Assembly: GCA_934293375.1 (NCBI GenBank)
Contig: CAKQYS010000001.1
Location: 186,001-250,000, forward strand
Direction of reading: 5' to 3'
DNA from: an uncultured Lachnospiraceae bacterium
GTDB lineage: Bacteria > Bacillota > Clostridia > Lachnospirales > Lachnospiraceae
Length of the DNA stretch: 64,000 nt
A program made the position numbers and the translations under genes. The notes beneath the pieces are model-generated. The model searched no databases and was not told the origin of the DNA. It saw nothing but the letters and a program-made list of their open reading frames with translations. Below, piece after piece: positions 17,553 to 25,331 of this stretch (the stretch's first letter is position 1; every line of letters begins with the position of its first letter).

Positions 17553-18749
17553 ATGATAACACCTGTTGATTTTAGACAAAAGTCCTTCAGAACGGGAATT
17601 GGTTACGATAAGAAGGATGTAGACAGTTTTATGGTAGAGCTTCTTCGGAATTATGAGGAGTTATACAGATCCAATGCACAGCAGATTGCGGAGATCAAAG
17701 ATCTGAGTGATAATCTGATTCGCTATCAGGCCATGGAAGAGTCTCTTAATCGTGAGTTGATGGTTGCGGAAAAGACATCGGAAGAGATGATAGCAGAGGC
17801 CAATGATAAGGCAAAGAAGATTGAAGCAGAAGCGAAGACAAAAGCAAAGACATTATTAAAAACTGCTAAAGAAGATCTTGCGTTTACCCATCAGCAGACA
17901 ATTTCAATGGCACAGATGTATGCCAGCATGAAAGCGCAGTTGAATATGCTGTTTAAGAGTTATGTAGATATGACCAATAGTGATGAGATGTCGATTGATC
18001 TGGATGCTTTAGATGCATTTGGTGCAGTACCGGAAGATGTAAAGGAATCTATTACAGCTTGTGAAATCGTACCGGAAATGAATTTTGCTGCATCAGCATT
18101 TACACCAAAGATGACAATGGCTGCTTCATCTGGTGCAGGGGCATCGTTTGGATCATTTGATGGAGATCCGCAGATGCGGGATGAGTCACCACTTGGTGGT
18201 ATGGGAGATGGAGGCGTTACAGTTGAAGGTCAACGTGGAGATGTTTCAACTGCAGGATTTGGATATACTTCGTTATCACAGAATGAATCATATCGTGATC
18301 CATTTGAAGGTATCAATGTGAAAAGTACCAATGAGTTTGATGACAGTAAGGTTGATCCATTTGCAAGTGCTTCCACGCATGCGCAGACCACTGTGAAGAA
18401 GACGAAAAAGACAGGGAAGCCTGTGCAGACAGAACCTACATATAGTGCACCGGCATATGGTGCATCTGAATATTCAGCTCCGGCTTTTGAGGATACATAT
18501 AATGCTTCTCAAACTGAGTTACAGATGGACAGTGACGCTGATTCTGCATATGGCTACGAACAGACCGCATATGAAACAGAGAATATACCGGTCGTAGATT
18601 ATGCGGCAGACACAGGATATGAGGATCTGGATAGTGAAGTTACAGAGGATGAGTCCGGCGCATTAGAGGGTGAGGTTGACGATCGCCCAACAGGACCAAA
18701 GATGATTGGCGATGGAGATGAAGCAAATCAGGATTTTGAGTTCATATAA
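17553..18749 (+). CDS. divIVA: DivIVA-domain protein
   Basis: The 398-residue protein starts with the DivIVA lipid-binding domain (ITPVDFRQKSFRTGIGYDKKDVDSFM), which senses negatively curved membrane. A coiled coil follows (about 25-135). From about 180 the rest is a disordered tail rich in Ala, Ser, Tyr and Asp. Such tails recruit client proteins in other species; the clients here are unknown. It is longer than B. subtilis DivIVA (164 residues). It ends the HlyD-like-yggS-sepF operon, with a terminator right after. Confidence 0.93.
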   Translation: MITPVDFRQKSFRTGIGYDKKDVDSFMVELLRNYEELYRSNAQQIAEIKDLSDNLIRYQAMEESLNRELMVAEKTSEEMIAEANDKAKKIEAEAKTKAKTLLKTAKEDLAFTHQQTISMAQMYASMKAQLNMLFKSYVDMTNSDEMSIDLDALDAFGAVPEDVKESITACEIVPEMNFAASAFTPKMTMAASSGAGASFGSFDGDPQMRDESPLGGMGDGGVTVEGQRGDVSTAGFGYTSLSQNESYRDPFEGINVKSTNEFDDSKVDPFASASTHAQTTVKKTKKTGKPVQTEPTYSAPAYGASEYSAPAFEDTYNASQTELQMDSDADSAYGYEQTAYETENIPVVDYAADTGYEDLDSEVTEDESGALEGEVDDRPTGPKMIGDGDEANQDFEFI

Positions 18750-18762
18750 GCAGTAAGAAAGA

Positions 18763-18799
18763 ATATGCCATATCCTATATTGAATATGGCATATTTTTT
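18763..18799 (+). terminator. terminator after divIVA
   Basis: An 11-bp perfect stem ATATGCCATAT/ATATGGCATAT with a 10-base loop runs into six Ts. It separates the divIVA operon from aroB. Confidence 0.85.
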
Positions 18800-18842
18800 A
18801 TCTTTATAGAAATAATAATTTTATGTAAACTAGGAGACAGAT

Positions 18843-19940
18843 ATGGATAATAATATGACAGTACATTTAAATGGTGAACCTATCTATGATATTATATTTC
18901 GAAAAAGTTTTGATGATCTTGTGGATAGTCTTCAGGCATTTCATATTTGTAACAGAAGAGTATGTATCGTATCAGATACCAATGTAGGGAATATATATGG
19001 ACATGGTCTTGTTGATCTGCTCCGTGAACATTGCAGAGAGATTCATTTATATATATTTCAGGCAGGGGAAGAGAATAAGAACCTTGATGTGGTAAAATCA
19101 CTATATGAAACCTTGATTGTTAATAAATTTGACAGAGGGGATCTTCTGATCGCATTAGGTGGTGGTGTTGTGGGGGATCTGACCGGATTTACAGCAGCTA
19201 CTTATCTTCGTGGTATTGATTTTATTCAGATTCCAACGAGCTTGCTTGCGCAGGTGGATTCCAGTATTGGCGGTAAGACAGGTGTTGATTTTTCATCATA
19301 TAAAAACATGGTGGGAGCATTTCATATGCCTAAATTAGTTTATATGAACATTCAGACATTAAAATCTTTACCGGACCGTGAATACATCTCTGGAATGGGC
19401 GAGATCATTAAGCATGGATTGATTAAGGATGCTTCTTATTTTCAATGGCTTGCGGATAACACCCGCGGTATTAAGGAACGCAATGTGGATATTCTTCTTG
19501 AGATGATTCAGCGAAGCTGTGATATCAAACGCCGGGTCGTTGAAAAGGATCCGACAGAAAAAGGAGAGAGAGCTTTATTAAATTTCGGTCACACGATCGG
19601 ACATGCAGTTGAAAAAATGATGAATTTTAAGTATTTACATGGCGAATGTGTGGCCATGGGCATGATATTTGCTGCTAAGCTTTCAGAACAGAAAGGACTG
19701 CTGGATTATGAAGCATATGAACATATCTGTGATTTGATCACGGCTTTTCCGTTCCCGGATTTCCCGGACGAACTGGATATCACCAAAGTAATAGAAACTA
19801 CGAAAAATGACAAAAAAATGGATGCGGGTAAAATCAAGTTTATTGTATTAAATAAGATAGGAGAGGCATGTATTGATATGTCAGTAACGGATGCAGATAT
19901 CAGACATGCGATGGAAAGTGTATATGAAGAGATTGATTAG
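18843..19940 (+). CDS. aroB: 3-dehydroquinate synthase
   Basis: The enzyme makes 3-dehydroquinate from DAHP, the second step of the shikimate pathway. It has 365 residues. The NAD-binding GGGVVGDLTGFTAATYLRG and the PTSLLAQVDSSIGGKTG block are intact, and the zinc ligands lie in EIIKHGLI, FGHTIGHAVE and LHGECVAMG. The ATG follows TAGGAGACAG. Its 3' end overlaps lspA by 17 bases. aroA is far downstream on the other strand. Confidence 0.97.
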   Translation: MDNNMTVHLNGEPIYDIIFRKSFDDLVDSLQAFHICNRRVCIVSDTNVGNIYGHGLVDLLREHCREIHLYIFQAGEENKNLDVVKSLYETLIVNKFDRGDLLIALGGGVVGDLTGFTAATYLRGIDFIQIPTSLLAQVDSSIGGKTGVDFSSYKNMVGAFHMPKLVYMNIQTLKSLPDREYISGMGEIIKHGLIKDASYFQWLADNTRGIKERNVDILLEMIQRSCDIKRRVVEKDPTEKGERALLNFGHTIGHAVEKMMNFKYLHGECVAMGMIFAAKLSEQKGLLDYEAYEHICDLITAFPFPDFPDELDITKVIETTKNDKKMDAGKIKFIVLNKIGEACIDMSVTDADIRHAMESVYEEID

Positions 19941-20427
19941 ATACTGGTTACCGGCACTTTGTGCATTGTTATTGATCTTTGCAGACCAGTTTACAAAATA
20001 TCTGATAACAAGTAATTTGCAATTGTATGAATCGATCCCGGTAATTCCCGATGTATTTGAAATTCATTATATTCGGAATTCGGGTACAGTCTGGGGCATT
20101 TTATCCGGAATGAATATGCATACTTTTTTTGTCTTGCTGACGATTGTGATGGTTGCGGTTATGATTTATGCTTATGTGAAACTGGCAGCAGATCGTAAGT
20201 TTTTACCACTGAATATAACGATTGTTATTTTATTTGCAGGTGCGATTGGCAATATGATCGATCGGATCCGTTATCATTATGTTGTGGATTTTTTGTATTT
20301 TAAGTTGATCAATTTCCCTGTATTTAATGTAGCGGATATTTATGTTGTGATATCTATATTTTTGTTAGCATATCTATTATTGTTTCATTATAAGGATGAA
20401 GATTTTGCTTTTGGACATACAAAATAG
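19924..20427 (+). CDS. lspA: lipoprotein signal peptidase (SPase II)
   Basis: The 167-residue protein with four membrane helices cleaves prolipoprotein signal peptides. The catalytic aspartates are D113 (GNMIDR) and D138 (FNVADIY), and FADQFTK and RNSGTVWG are conserved family blocks. The ATG at 19924 gives the right N-terminus (MKRLIRYW before the first helix) and overlaps aroB; the longer ORF from 19891 would add an aroB-derived hydrophilic stretch. The lipoprotein carboxypeptidase in this window is a likely substrate. Confidence 0.96.
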   Translation: MKRLIRYWLPALCALLLIFADQFTKYLITSNLQLYESIPVIPDVFEIHYIRNSGTVWGILSGMNMHTFFVLLTIVMVAVMIYAYVKLAADRKFLPLNITIVILFAGAIGNMIDRIRYHYVVDFLYFKLINFPVFNVADIYVVISIFLLAYLLLFHYKDEDFAFGHTK

Positions 20428-20439
20428 GAGAATGGACAT

Positions 20440-21357
20440 ATGCAGGTATTCAAATATGTAATGAATGAAAATGATTGCGGCTGCCGTCTTGATAAATATT
20501 TAAGTGTAAAGCTGACTGCACAGTCACGATCCTATATTCAGAAATTAGTGGATGATGGTAATATTTTAGTAAATGACCATATTGTCAAGAGCAATTACAA
20601 ATTAAAATTATATGATATTGTTTATGTTACGATTCCAGATCCGGTTGTTCTGGATGTAACGGCTGAGGATATCCCTCTGGATATCATATATGAAGATGAT
20701 GATGTTTTGCTGATCAATAAGCCTAAAGGGATGGTTGTGCATCCGGCGGCAGGTCATACAACAGGAACGCTTGTAAATGCCGTGATGTATCATTGTAAAG
20801 ATCAATTATCTACAATTAACGGAGTCATGCGTCCGGGAATTGTACATAGAATAGATAAAGATACAACAGGTGTGTTGGTTATATGCAAAAATGATAAGGC
20901 ACATCAATGTCTTGCAGAACAGTTAAAGGTTCATTCTATTACCAGAGAATATAGAGCAATTGTGCATGGCAATTTATCGAATGATTCAGGAACAATTCAT
21001 ACATTGATCGGAAGACATCCTACCGATCGCAAGAAAATGGCAGTCAATGTAAGAAACGGCAAAGATGCCATTACGCATTATGAAGTAATACAACGCCTGC
21101 ATGGATACACCTATATCCGATGTATCTTAGAGACAGGGCGTACTCACCAGATTCGCGTGCATATGGCTTCCATTGGGCATCCGATTTTGGGAGATACCGT
21201 ATATGGACCTAAAAAGGTGCCAATACCGCATTTAGAGGGACAGACATTGCATGCAATGATTTTGGGGTTTATTCATCCTTCAACCGGGGAATACATGGAA
21301 TTTCGTGCAGAACTTCCAACATACTTTACATCCCTTCTGAGCCGATTATCAGAATAA
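20440..21357 (+). CDS. RluA-family 23S rRNA pseudouridine synthase
   Basis: The 305-residue protein has an N-terminal S4 RNA-binding domain (about 12-75) and a catalytic domain with the motif HRIDKDTTG, where the Asp is catalytic. GRTHQIRVHMASIGHPI follows. It is closest in layout to RluD, which modifies helix 69 of 23S rRNA, but the target cannot be fixed from sequence alone. It starts 12 bases after lspA, the same order as the Bacillus lspA-ylyB pair. Confidence 0.93.
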   Translation: MQVFKYVMNENDCGCRLDKYLSVKLTAQSRSYIQKLVDDGNILVNDHIVKSNYKLKLYDIVYVTIPDPVVLDVTAEDIPLDIIYEDDDVLLINKPKGMVVHPAAGHTTGTLVNAVMYHCKDQLSTINGVMRPGIVHRIDKDTTGVLVICKNDKAHQCLAEQLKVHSITREYRAIVHGNLSNDSGTIHTLIGRHPTDRKKMAVNVRNGKDAITHYEVIQRLHGYTYIRCILETGRTHQIRVHMASIGHPILGDTVYGPKKVPIPHLEGQTLHAMILGFIHPSTGEYMEFRAELPTYFTSLLSRLSE

Positions 21358-21392
21358 AATAGAGTTATTGTCAGATAATTTTGATTTTCAGT

Positions 21393-21421
21393 TTGAAATT
21401 TTGGCGAAATAACGGTATAAT
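21393..21421 (+). promoter_or_regulatory. promoter of the cytidylate-kinase-like gene
   Basis: TTGAAA (21393-21398), a 17-base spacer and TATAAT (21416-21421). The predicted start near 21428 falls just before a perfect inverted repeat. Confidence 0.75.
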
Positions 21422-21431
21422 ATAGCTATAA

Positions 21432-21460
21432 GTTGAATCATTTTAAGGGGACGATTCAAC
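21432..21460 (+). promoter_or_regulatory. 5' leader hairpin exposing AAGGGG in its loop
   Basis: The perfect 8-base inverted repeat GTTGAATC/GATTCAAC (21432-21439 and 21453-21460) has a 13-base loop holding AAGGGG. The repeat begins about four bases after the predicted transcription start. It could be a stabilising 5' hairpin, an operator, or a translational control element for the mini-ORF that follows. Confidence 0.5.
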
Positions 21461-21484
21461 ATGACACACAGGGTTAAGGCATAA
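21461..21484 (+). CDS. possible 7-codon leader ORF
   Basis: ATG directly abuts the leader hairpin and reads MTHRVKA before TAA. The AAGGGG in the hairpin loop is 10 bases upstream, so it could serve as its ribosome site. It ends 18 bases before the real gene. It may be chance; only position and spacing support it. Confidence 0.25.
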   Translation: MTHRVKA

Positions 21485-21502
21485 TGTTTGGAGGGATGAT
21501 GT

Positions 21503-22123
21503 ATGAGTAATACAATTATTACAGTGGGTAGACAGTTTGGTAGTAATGGTAAGGAAATTGGTAAGCGTCTCGCTCAAAAACTGGATATTTCTTTTTATGA
21601 TAAGGAATTATTGAAGGTTGCAGCAAAAGAGAGCGGTATGTGTGAAGAAGTATTTCATGATTTTGATGAGAAGCCGACAAGCAGTTTTCTGTATTCGTTG
21701 GTGATGGATCCTTATTCGGCATTTGCATTTCAGCCAGGTTCGGTTGATGTACCACTCAATCACAAGGTATTTTTAGCTGCATTTGATACGATTAAGAAGA
21801 TTGCAGACCGGGAATCCTGCGTGTTTGTAGGACGATGTGCTGATTATGCGTTAGAGGATTATGATAAATGTTTAAATATATTTATCTATAGTCCTATGGA
21901 GGATCGCATTCAGACAGTCACTGAGAGAATGCAGATCAAGGCTGACAAGGCACGGGATATGATCGTGCGTGCAGATAAGCAGAGAGCTTCCTATTATAAT
22001 TATTATACGAATAAGAAATGGGGTTCTATCAATAGCTATGATGTGTGCATTAATAGCAGCCTGTTAGGTATTGATGGAACGGTAGATTTAATATTAGATA
22101 TTTTAGATAAGAAGTTTCATTGA
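21503..22123 (+). CDS. cytidylate kinase-like family protein
   Basis: The 206-residue P-loop protein of the cytidylate_kin2 family has the nucleotide-binding start ITVGRQFGSNGKEIGKRLA (about 5-23). It is not the canonical Cmk of nucleotide synthesis and its substrate is unknown. The ATG is seven bases after GGAGGG. It is a single gene with its own promoter, a structured leader and a downstream hairpin. Confidence 0.87.
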   Translation: MSNTIITVGRQFGSNGKEIGKRLAQKLDISFYDKELLKVAAKESGMCEEVFHDFDEKPTSSFLYSLVMDPYSAFAFQPGSVDVPLNHKVFLAAFDTIKKIADRESCVFVGRCADYALEDYDKCLNIFIYSPMEDRIQTVTERMQIKADKARDMIVRADKQRASYYNYYTNKKWGSINSYDVCINSSLLGIDGTVDLILDILDKKFH

Positions 22124-22151
22124 TCATATACTGGTTACATAGCCATGCAAT

Positions 22152-22190
22152 AAGCATCGCATTTTCGGTTTCGAGAGTGCGATGCTTTGT
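22152..22190. terminator. terminator between convergent genes
   Basis: A 10-bp stem AAGCATCGCA/TGCGATGCTT with a 16-base loop is followed by TTGTTATT. It ends the forward kinase-like gene and may also serve the reverse recombinase gene, whose stop is at 22211. Confidence 0.7.
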
Positions 22191-22210
22191 TATTGCAATT
22201 GCGATGGATA

Positions 22211-23263
22211 TTAAGTATCGGACCGGAGTTGCACCTTATTTCTGGCATTTCGTTTGCGGGAGTCATCAATATCAGCATAATGTTTCTTGGTCGTATTTAC
22301 ATCCTTATGACCTAACACATCTGCCACCAGATAGATATCATCTGTTTCCTGATATAGGGCGGTGCCATAGGTCGAACGAAGCTTATGAGGTGTAATCTTT
22401 TTCATAGGTGTGACACCTGAAGAATATTTTTTTACGATATTTTCAATGGAACGGACAGTAATACGCCGGTTCTGGTTGCTGAGAAACAATGCATTTTCAT
22501 GTCCGGAGATAGGAATCTGCTTATTTCGGATCTCCATGTATGCCTGCAATGCCTGTTTGGCTTCATCGCCAAAATATACATAAGATTCATAACCGCCTTT
22601 TCGAATGATTTTGATTTTTTCTTCTTCTAAATCAACATCATGGATATCAAGACCCACACACTCTGATACACGGATACCGGTTCCTAACATTAATGTCATA
22701 ATAGCAAGATCCCTCGGCATATTTTTCTCATGTCGTTTTTTTTGCGAATCTGTCAGATGATTTCCATATTCAACATTATCAAGAAATTCGGCAACTTCAT
22801 TGGCATCCATACGAATTATGTTTTTTGCATGGATCTTTGGCATATCTACTTTAAGAACCGGATTTGATGTAATCTTATCATTCTTGAACAGATATGCATA
22901 TAGTCCTCTAAGAGCCGCCAGTTTACGCTTGAGTGCACGTTCGTTGTTTGTGTATTCATGTCCATCCTTAATATAGTATTTCATATATTCCAGATATTCT
23001 TCAAAATCTTCAGCCATTAACTGATCCAAGACTGTAATTGGTATATCGCGCATAGTTAATTGACTAAGTGATGAATTCGTTGTGTGTAGAAATACAAAAA
23101 AACTATGAATATCTCGTGCATATTCTAAACGGGTGGTTGGTGCACATGTGTTCTCAATTCCACGGAAATATGTTGTAATATATTGAGGAAGCTCTGACAG
23201 AACCTGCCTAAGTAATAATGTATTGTTGATTCCTTGTTGTTGATGATATGTTTTATCCTGCAT
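22211..23263 (-). CDS. tyrosine recombinase (XerC/XerD type)
   Basis: The 350-residue site-specific recombinase has an N-terminal SAM-like core-binding domain (about 25-130) and a catalytic domain. The residues are complete: R198 (GTGIRVSE), K222, H293xxR296 (PHKLRSTYG), H319 (LGHKD) and nucleophile Y329. The size and simple layout fit a XerC/D resolvase, or a stand-alone integrase. No mobile-element genes or excisionase are nearby, so chromosome dimer resolution is a reasonable guess. A poor -35 with TATAAT precedes it. Confidence 0.92.
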   Translation of the reverse strand: MQDKTYHQQQGINNTLLLRQVLSELPQYITTYFRGIENTCAPTTRLEYARDIHSFFVFLHTTNSSLSQLTMRDIPITVLDQLMAEDFEEYLEYMKYYIKDGHEYTNNERALKRKLAALRGLYAYLFKNDKITSNPVLKVDMPKIHAKNIIRMDANEVAEFLDNVEYGNHLTDSQKKRHEKNMPRDLAIMTLMLGTGIRVSECVGLDIHDVDLEEEKIKIIRKGGYESYVYFGDEAKQALQAYMEIRNKQIPISGHENALFLSNQNRRITVRSIENIVKKYSSGVTPMKKITPHKLRSTYGTALYQETDDIYLVADVLGHKDVNTTKKHYADIDDSRKRNARNKVQLRSDT

Positions 23264-23365
23264 GACAGAGCTCCCTTTCTATAAAAGTATATGTTCAACA
23301 TCATTATAACACTAAGTGAAAAAAAAGTCTTGATGAAGTGTGATACATAATATTATATTTTATAC
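23264..23365. other. intergenic, recombinase 5' side
   Basis: This is the first part of a roughly 700-base gap between two genes. It carries the recombinase ribosome site (reverse AAAGGGAG) and a reverse TATAAT, with no convincing -35. I see no gene in it. Confidence 0.5.
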
Positions 23366-23394
23366 TGGACAAAATGCTGCAGGAGCAGTATAAT
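23366..23394 (+). promoter_or_regulatory. promoter of the leader RNA and 22-codon ORF
   Basis: TGGACA (23366-23371), a 17-base spacer and TATAAT (23389-23394). The predicted start is near 23401. Confidence 0.6.
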
Positions 23395-23461
23395 AATATT
23401 GTATTTTTTTATCACCATGTGTGATGTTATCTTTGGTGATGTGCCAGAGAGTGTATTCAAA

Positions 23462-23479
23462 AAGCGTATATATACGCTT
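23462..23479. repeat. perfect 18-bp palindrome
   Basis: AAGCGTATATATACGCTT equals its own reverse complement. It could be a dimeric-protein operator or a hairpin in the leader RNA. Confidence 0.85.
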
Positions 23480-23517
23480 ATCAAACAGAACAAGGCGGTT
23501 TTAGAACAATGAGGTCG

Positions 23518-23561
23518 AAATACCTGTTACATCCCTCGGGTTTGTAGCAGGTATTTCTTTT
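23518..23561 (+). terminator. hairpin terminator or attenuator
   Basis: A 14-bp stem AAATACCTGTTACA/TGTAGCAGGTATTT (one G-U pair) with an 11-base loop is followed by CTTTT. It ends one base before the AGAGG of the small ORF. Confidence 0.75.
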
Positions 23562-23571
23562 CAGAGGATTT

Positions 23572-23640
23572 ATGAATTGTCCATGTAAAGAAATAGCCGC
23601 CGGTATTCTCGGTGGCTGGTTGGGAAAAGAGAAAACCTAA
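23572..23640 (+). CDS. 22-residue small protein candidate
   Basis: The ORF reads MNCPCKEIAAGILGGWLG and ends KEKT before TAA. An AGAGG site lies four bases before the ATG. It has a CxC pair, a short hydrophobic glycine-rich stretch and a basic tail. It sits between two hairpin terminators and downstream of a promoter. No family is recognised; it could be a signalling or antimicrobial peptide, a leader peptide, or chance. Confidence 0.4.
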   Translation: MNCPCKEIAAGILGGWLGKEKT

Positions 23641-23694
23641 TCTAATGAAATGTGTGAAGTGTCTTCTAATTGGATCAGGAATGTATTGGATTTT

Positions 23695-23733
23695 AAAATA
23701 GTCTTGAGAAAATTCTCTTAAGGCTATTTTTAT
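23695..23733 (+). terminator. terminator after the small ORF
   Basis: A 15-bp stem with two G-U pairs, AAAATAGTCTTGAGA/TCTTAAGGCTATTTT, and a 6-base loop runs into Ts. It ends 93 bases after the small ORF and well before the ttcA-like gene. Confidence 0.8.
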
Positions 23734-23876
23734 TGTGAATTACTATAATAAATAAAAAGAATGTGGTAATATAATTCCAAGACTAATTGCAATATACATT
23801 TATTATGTTGCAGTTAGTTTCGTAATATTGCATTTACATTTAAAATTAACAGAGTTGATAGCTATTTTTACAAAAC

Positions 23877-23900
23877 TTCGTAAAACCTGAGTTTTGCGAA
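23877..23900. other. hairpin ahead of the TtcA-like gene
   Basis: TTCGTAAAAC/GTTTTGCGAA pair over 10 bp (one G-U) around CTGA. There is no clean T run after it, so it is more likely a 5' UTR element or operator than a terminator. The remaining bases from 23734 to 23963 are AT-rich, with a TATAAT at 23940-23945 and no clear -35. Confidence 0.4.
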
Positions 23901-23963
23901 TGTTTGTATGTGTTAGTACACTACTATTCAATCCAATTATATAATACATATGGAGGCGCGCAA

Positions 23964-24674
23964 ATGAAAATACAAAGATTATTAAGTCTGGTCCGACAGG
24001 CGGTCGAGCAATATCATATGATTGAGGATGGTGATCGTATTGCCGTAGGAATCTCCGGTGGCAAGGATTGTCTGACATTATTATATGCAATGCATGAGTT
24101 ACAAAAATTCTATCCAAAGCATTTTGAACTGTGTGCAGTTAGCGTGGATTTAGGATTCAATATGGATTATACTGGCGTACAGACATGGTGTTCTCAATTA
24201 GGGATACATTATGAAATAATCCGTACACAGATATATGATATTGTATTTCATGAGCGGAAAGAATCCAATCCTTGCTCACTCTGTGCGAAAATGCGAAAAG
24301 GTGCGCTGAATCAGTATTTGCTTGATATTGGGTATCATAAGGTCGTCTATGCTCATCATATGGATGATGTGATTGAAACACTTATAATGTCGCTGGTATT
24401 TGAGGGTCGTATCAATACTTTTGCGCCGGTTACATTACTGAAAAAAACAGGTATTACGGTAATTAGGCCGATGATCTATGTAAATGAAGCTCAAGTTCGT
24501 GTATTTGCACGCAATATGCAGCTGCCAGTTGTAAAGAATCTCTGCCCTGCTGATGGTTATACAAAACGAGAATATGTAAAAGAAATGATTGCAAAAATTG
24601 AAAGTGACCATCCTGGTGCCAAACAACGGATATTTACCGCTATTGAAAAAGGAACGCTTCCAGGATGGTCATAA
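23964..24674 (+). CDS. TtcA/TilS-family PP-loop ATPase (tRNA thiolation type)
   Basis: The 236-residue protein has the adenylating PP-loop SGGKD (31-35), a C104xxC107 pair and C194, the pattern of TtcA, which makes 2-thiocytidine at tRNA position 32 with an Fe-S cluster. The ATG at 23964 follows TGGAGGCGCG; the upstream ATG at 23904 has no site. Its family has several tRNA-thiolating branches, so the exact modified base is inference. It stands alone, convergent with the yneA-like gene. Confidence 0.87.
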   Translation: MKIQRLLSLVRQAVEQYHMIEDGDRIAVGISGGKDCLTLLYAMHELQKFYPKHFELCAVSVDLGFNMDYTGVQTWCSQLGIHYEIIRTQIYDIVFHERKESNPCSLCAKMRKGALNQYLLDIGYHKVVYAHHMDDVIETLIMSLVFEGRINTFAPVTLLKKTGITVIRPMIYVNEAQVRVFARNMQLPVVKNLCPADGYTKREYVKEMIAKIESDHPGAKQRIFTAIEKGTLPGWS

Positions 24675-24735
24675 GTATAAGGATAATTTATATATATCTC
24701 GGGGTGAGAGATATAACAATATCATTATGATAAAA

Positions 24736-25086
24736 TCAATTAAGTGGATGTTCTGCATAATATGGAATCATGATAGAACTTCCCTCTGTGATCTCATCTC
24801 CGGTTATATGATTCATATGCTCTACTTCGTTAATATATGCATTGACAGACTCATATTCATCAGTTATATATCGTGAAGCAATATCCCACATGGTATCTCC
24901 TGCCTCTATGGTAATATGTGTAAAATACTTCTGACGAGTATTCTCTGCATTTACAATTCCAGATTTTGAACGGATAACTAAAACGCTTATTAAAATTATC
25001 AAACAACTGATAGTGATCAGACATATTCTTTGCCTTTTCACAATCTGTGCTCTTCTCTTTAAACTCTGATGAATTCGTATATTCAT
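24736..25086 (-). CDS. yneA: LysM membrane protein, YneA-like SOS division inhibitor
   Basis: The 116-residue protein has a basic N-terminus, one membrane segment (about 20-40) and an extracellular LysM domain (about 53-110) starting HITIEAGDTMWDIASRYI. This matches YneA of Bacillus, an SOS-induced protein that delays division after DNA damage. The position divergent from lexA and a LexA box inside its promoter support the call strongly. The ATG follows AAGAAGGGAG. Confidence 0.85.
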   Translation of the reverse strand: MNIRIHQSLKRRAQIVKRQRICLITISCLIILISVLVIRSKSGIVNAENTRQKYFTHITIEAGDTMWDIASRYITDEYESVNAYINEVEHMNHITGDEITEGSSIMIPYYAEHPLN

Positions 25087-25147
25087 ATGTAAAACTCCCT
25101 TCTTACATTCCTACAATCACTATCAATCAATTAATCTTAAAAATTCA

Positions 25148-25161
25148 CAAACATTCGTTCG
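25148..25161. promoter_or_regulatory. LexA box 1
   Basis: CAAACATTCGTTCG matches the Gram-positive LexA consensus CGAACRNRYGTTYG closely. It lies downstream of the yneA-like -10, in the leader of that gene. Confidence 0.75.
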
Positions 25162-25171
25162 ATTTATTAGT

Positions 25172-25200
25172 ATTATACAGAACAACTGTTCTAATGTCAA
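25172..25200 (-). promoter_or_regulatory. promoter of the yneA-like gene
   Basis: On the reverse strand, TTGACA (25195-25200), a 17-base spacer and TATAAT (25172-25177) form a perfect consensus. The spacer holds LexA box 2. Confidence 0.9.
25179..25192. promoter_or_regulatory. LexA box 2
   Basis: AGAACAACTGTTCT has the perfect core GAAC-N4-GTTC. It lies between the -35 and -10 of the yneA-like gene, so LexA bound here should block RNA polymerase. Confidence 0.88.
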
Positions 25201-25210
25201 TATCTTTTTT

Positions 25211-25237
25211 CGAATATTTGTTCGGAATATTTGTTTG
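25211..25237. promoter_or_regulatory. LexA boxes 3 and 4, abutting
   Basis: CGAATATTTGTTCG (25211-25224) is close to consensus. GGAATATTTGTTTG (25224-25237) is a weaker copy sharing one base with it. The second overlaps the -35 of lexA, in agreement with autoregulation. Confidence 0.7.
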
Positions 25238-25263
25238 CTTTTCTTATACAAACATGCTATAAT
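25235..25263 (+). promoter_or_regulatory. lexA promoter
   Basis: TTGCTT (25235-25240), a 17-base spacer and TATAAT (25258-25263), with TGC just before the -10. Confidence 0.8.
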
Positions 25264-25331
25264 AATTTAAAAGTCGGGAGCAACGAACAGATACCTTCCG
25301 ATCCAGAGAATATTTGATAGGGAGGCTATTT

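Larger units (their letters stand above)
23401..23561 (+). ncRNA. candidate small RNA or attenuated leader
   Basis: From the predicted start, about 160 bases hold three inverted repeats: ATCACCA/TGGTGAT (23411-23440), an 18-base palindrome (23462-23479), and a strong hairpin followed by CTTTT (23518-23561). There is no ORF with a ribosome site. The terminator lies directly before the ribosome site of a 22-codon ORF, so this is either a stand-alone sRNA or a transcription-attenuating leader. It does not match any riboswitch I know. Confidence 0.45.

Noticed and set aside
22211..23263. Prophage or integrative element around the recombinase
   Set aside because: No excisionase, relaxase, phage structural genes or flanking direct repeats were seen; neighbours are core genes.
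23281..23400. A dif-like recombination site beside the tyrosine recombinase
   Set aside because: No 28-base sequence close to the Firmicutes dif consensus was seen.
23401..23561. 6S RNA, SRP RNA or a known riboswitch
   Set aside because: The long closing stem of 6S RNA, the conserved SRP tetraloop region and known aptamer motifs are all missing.
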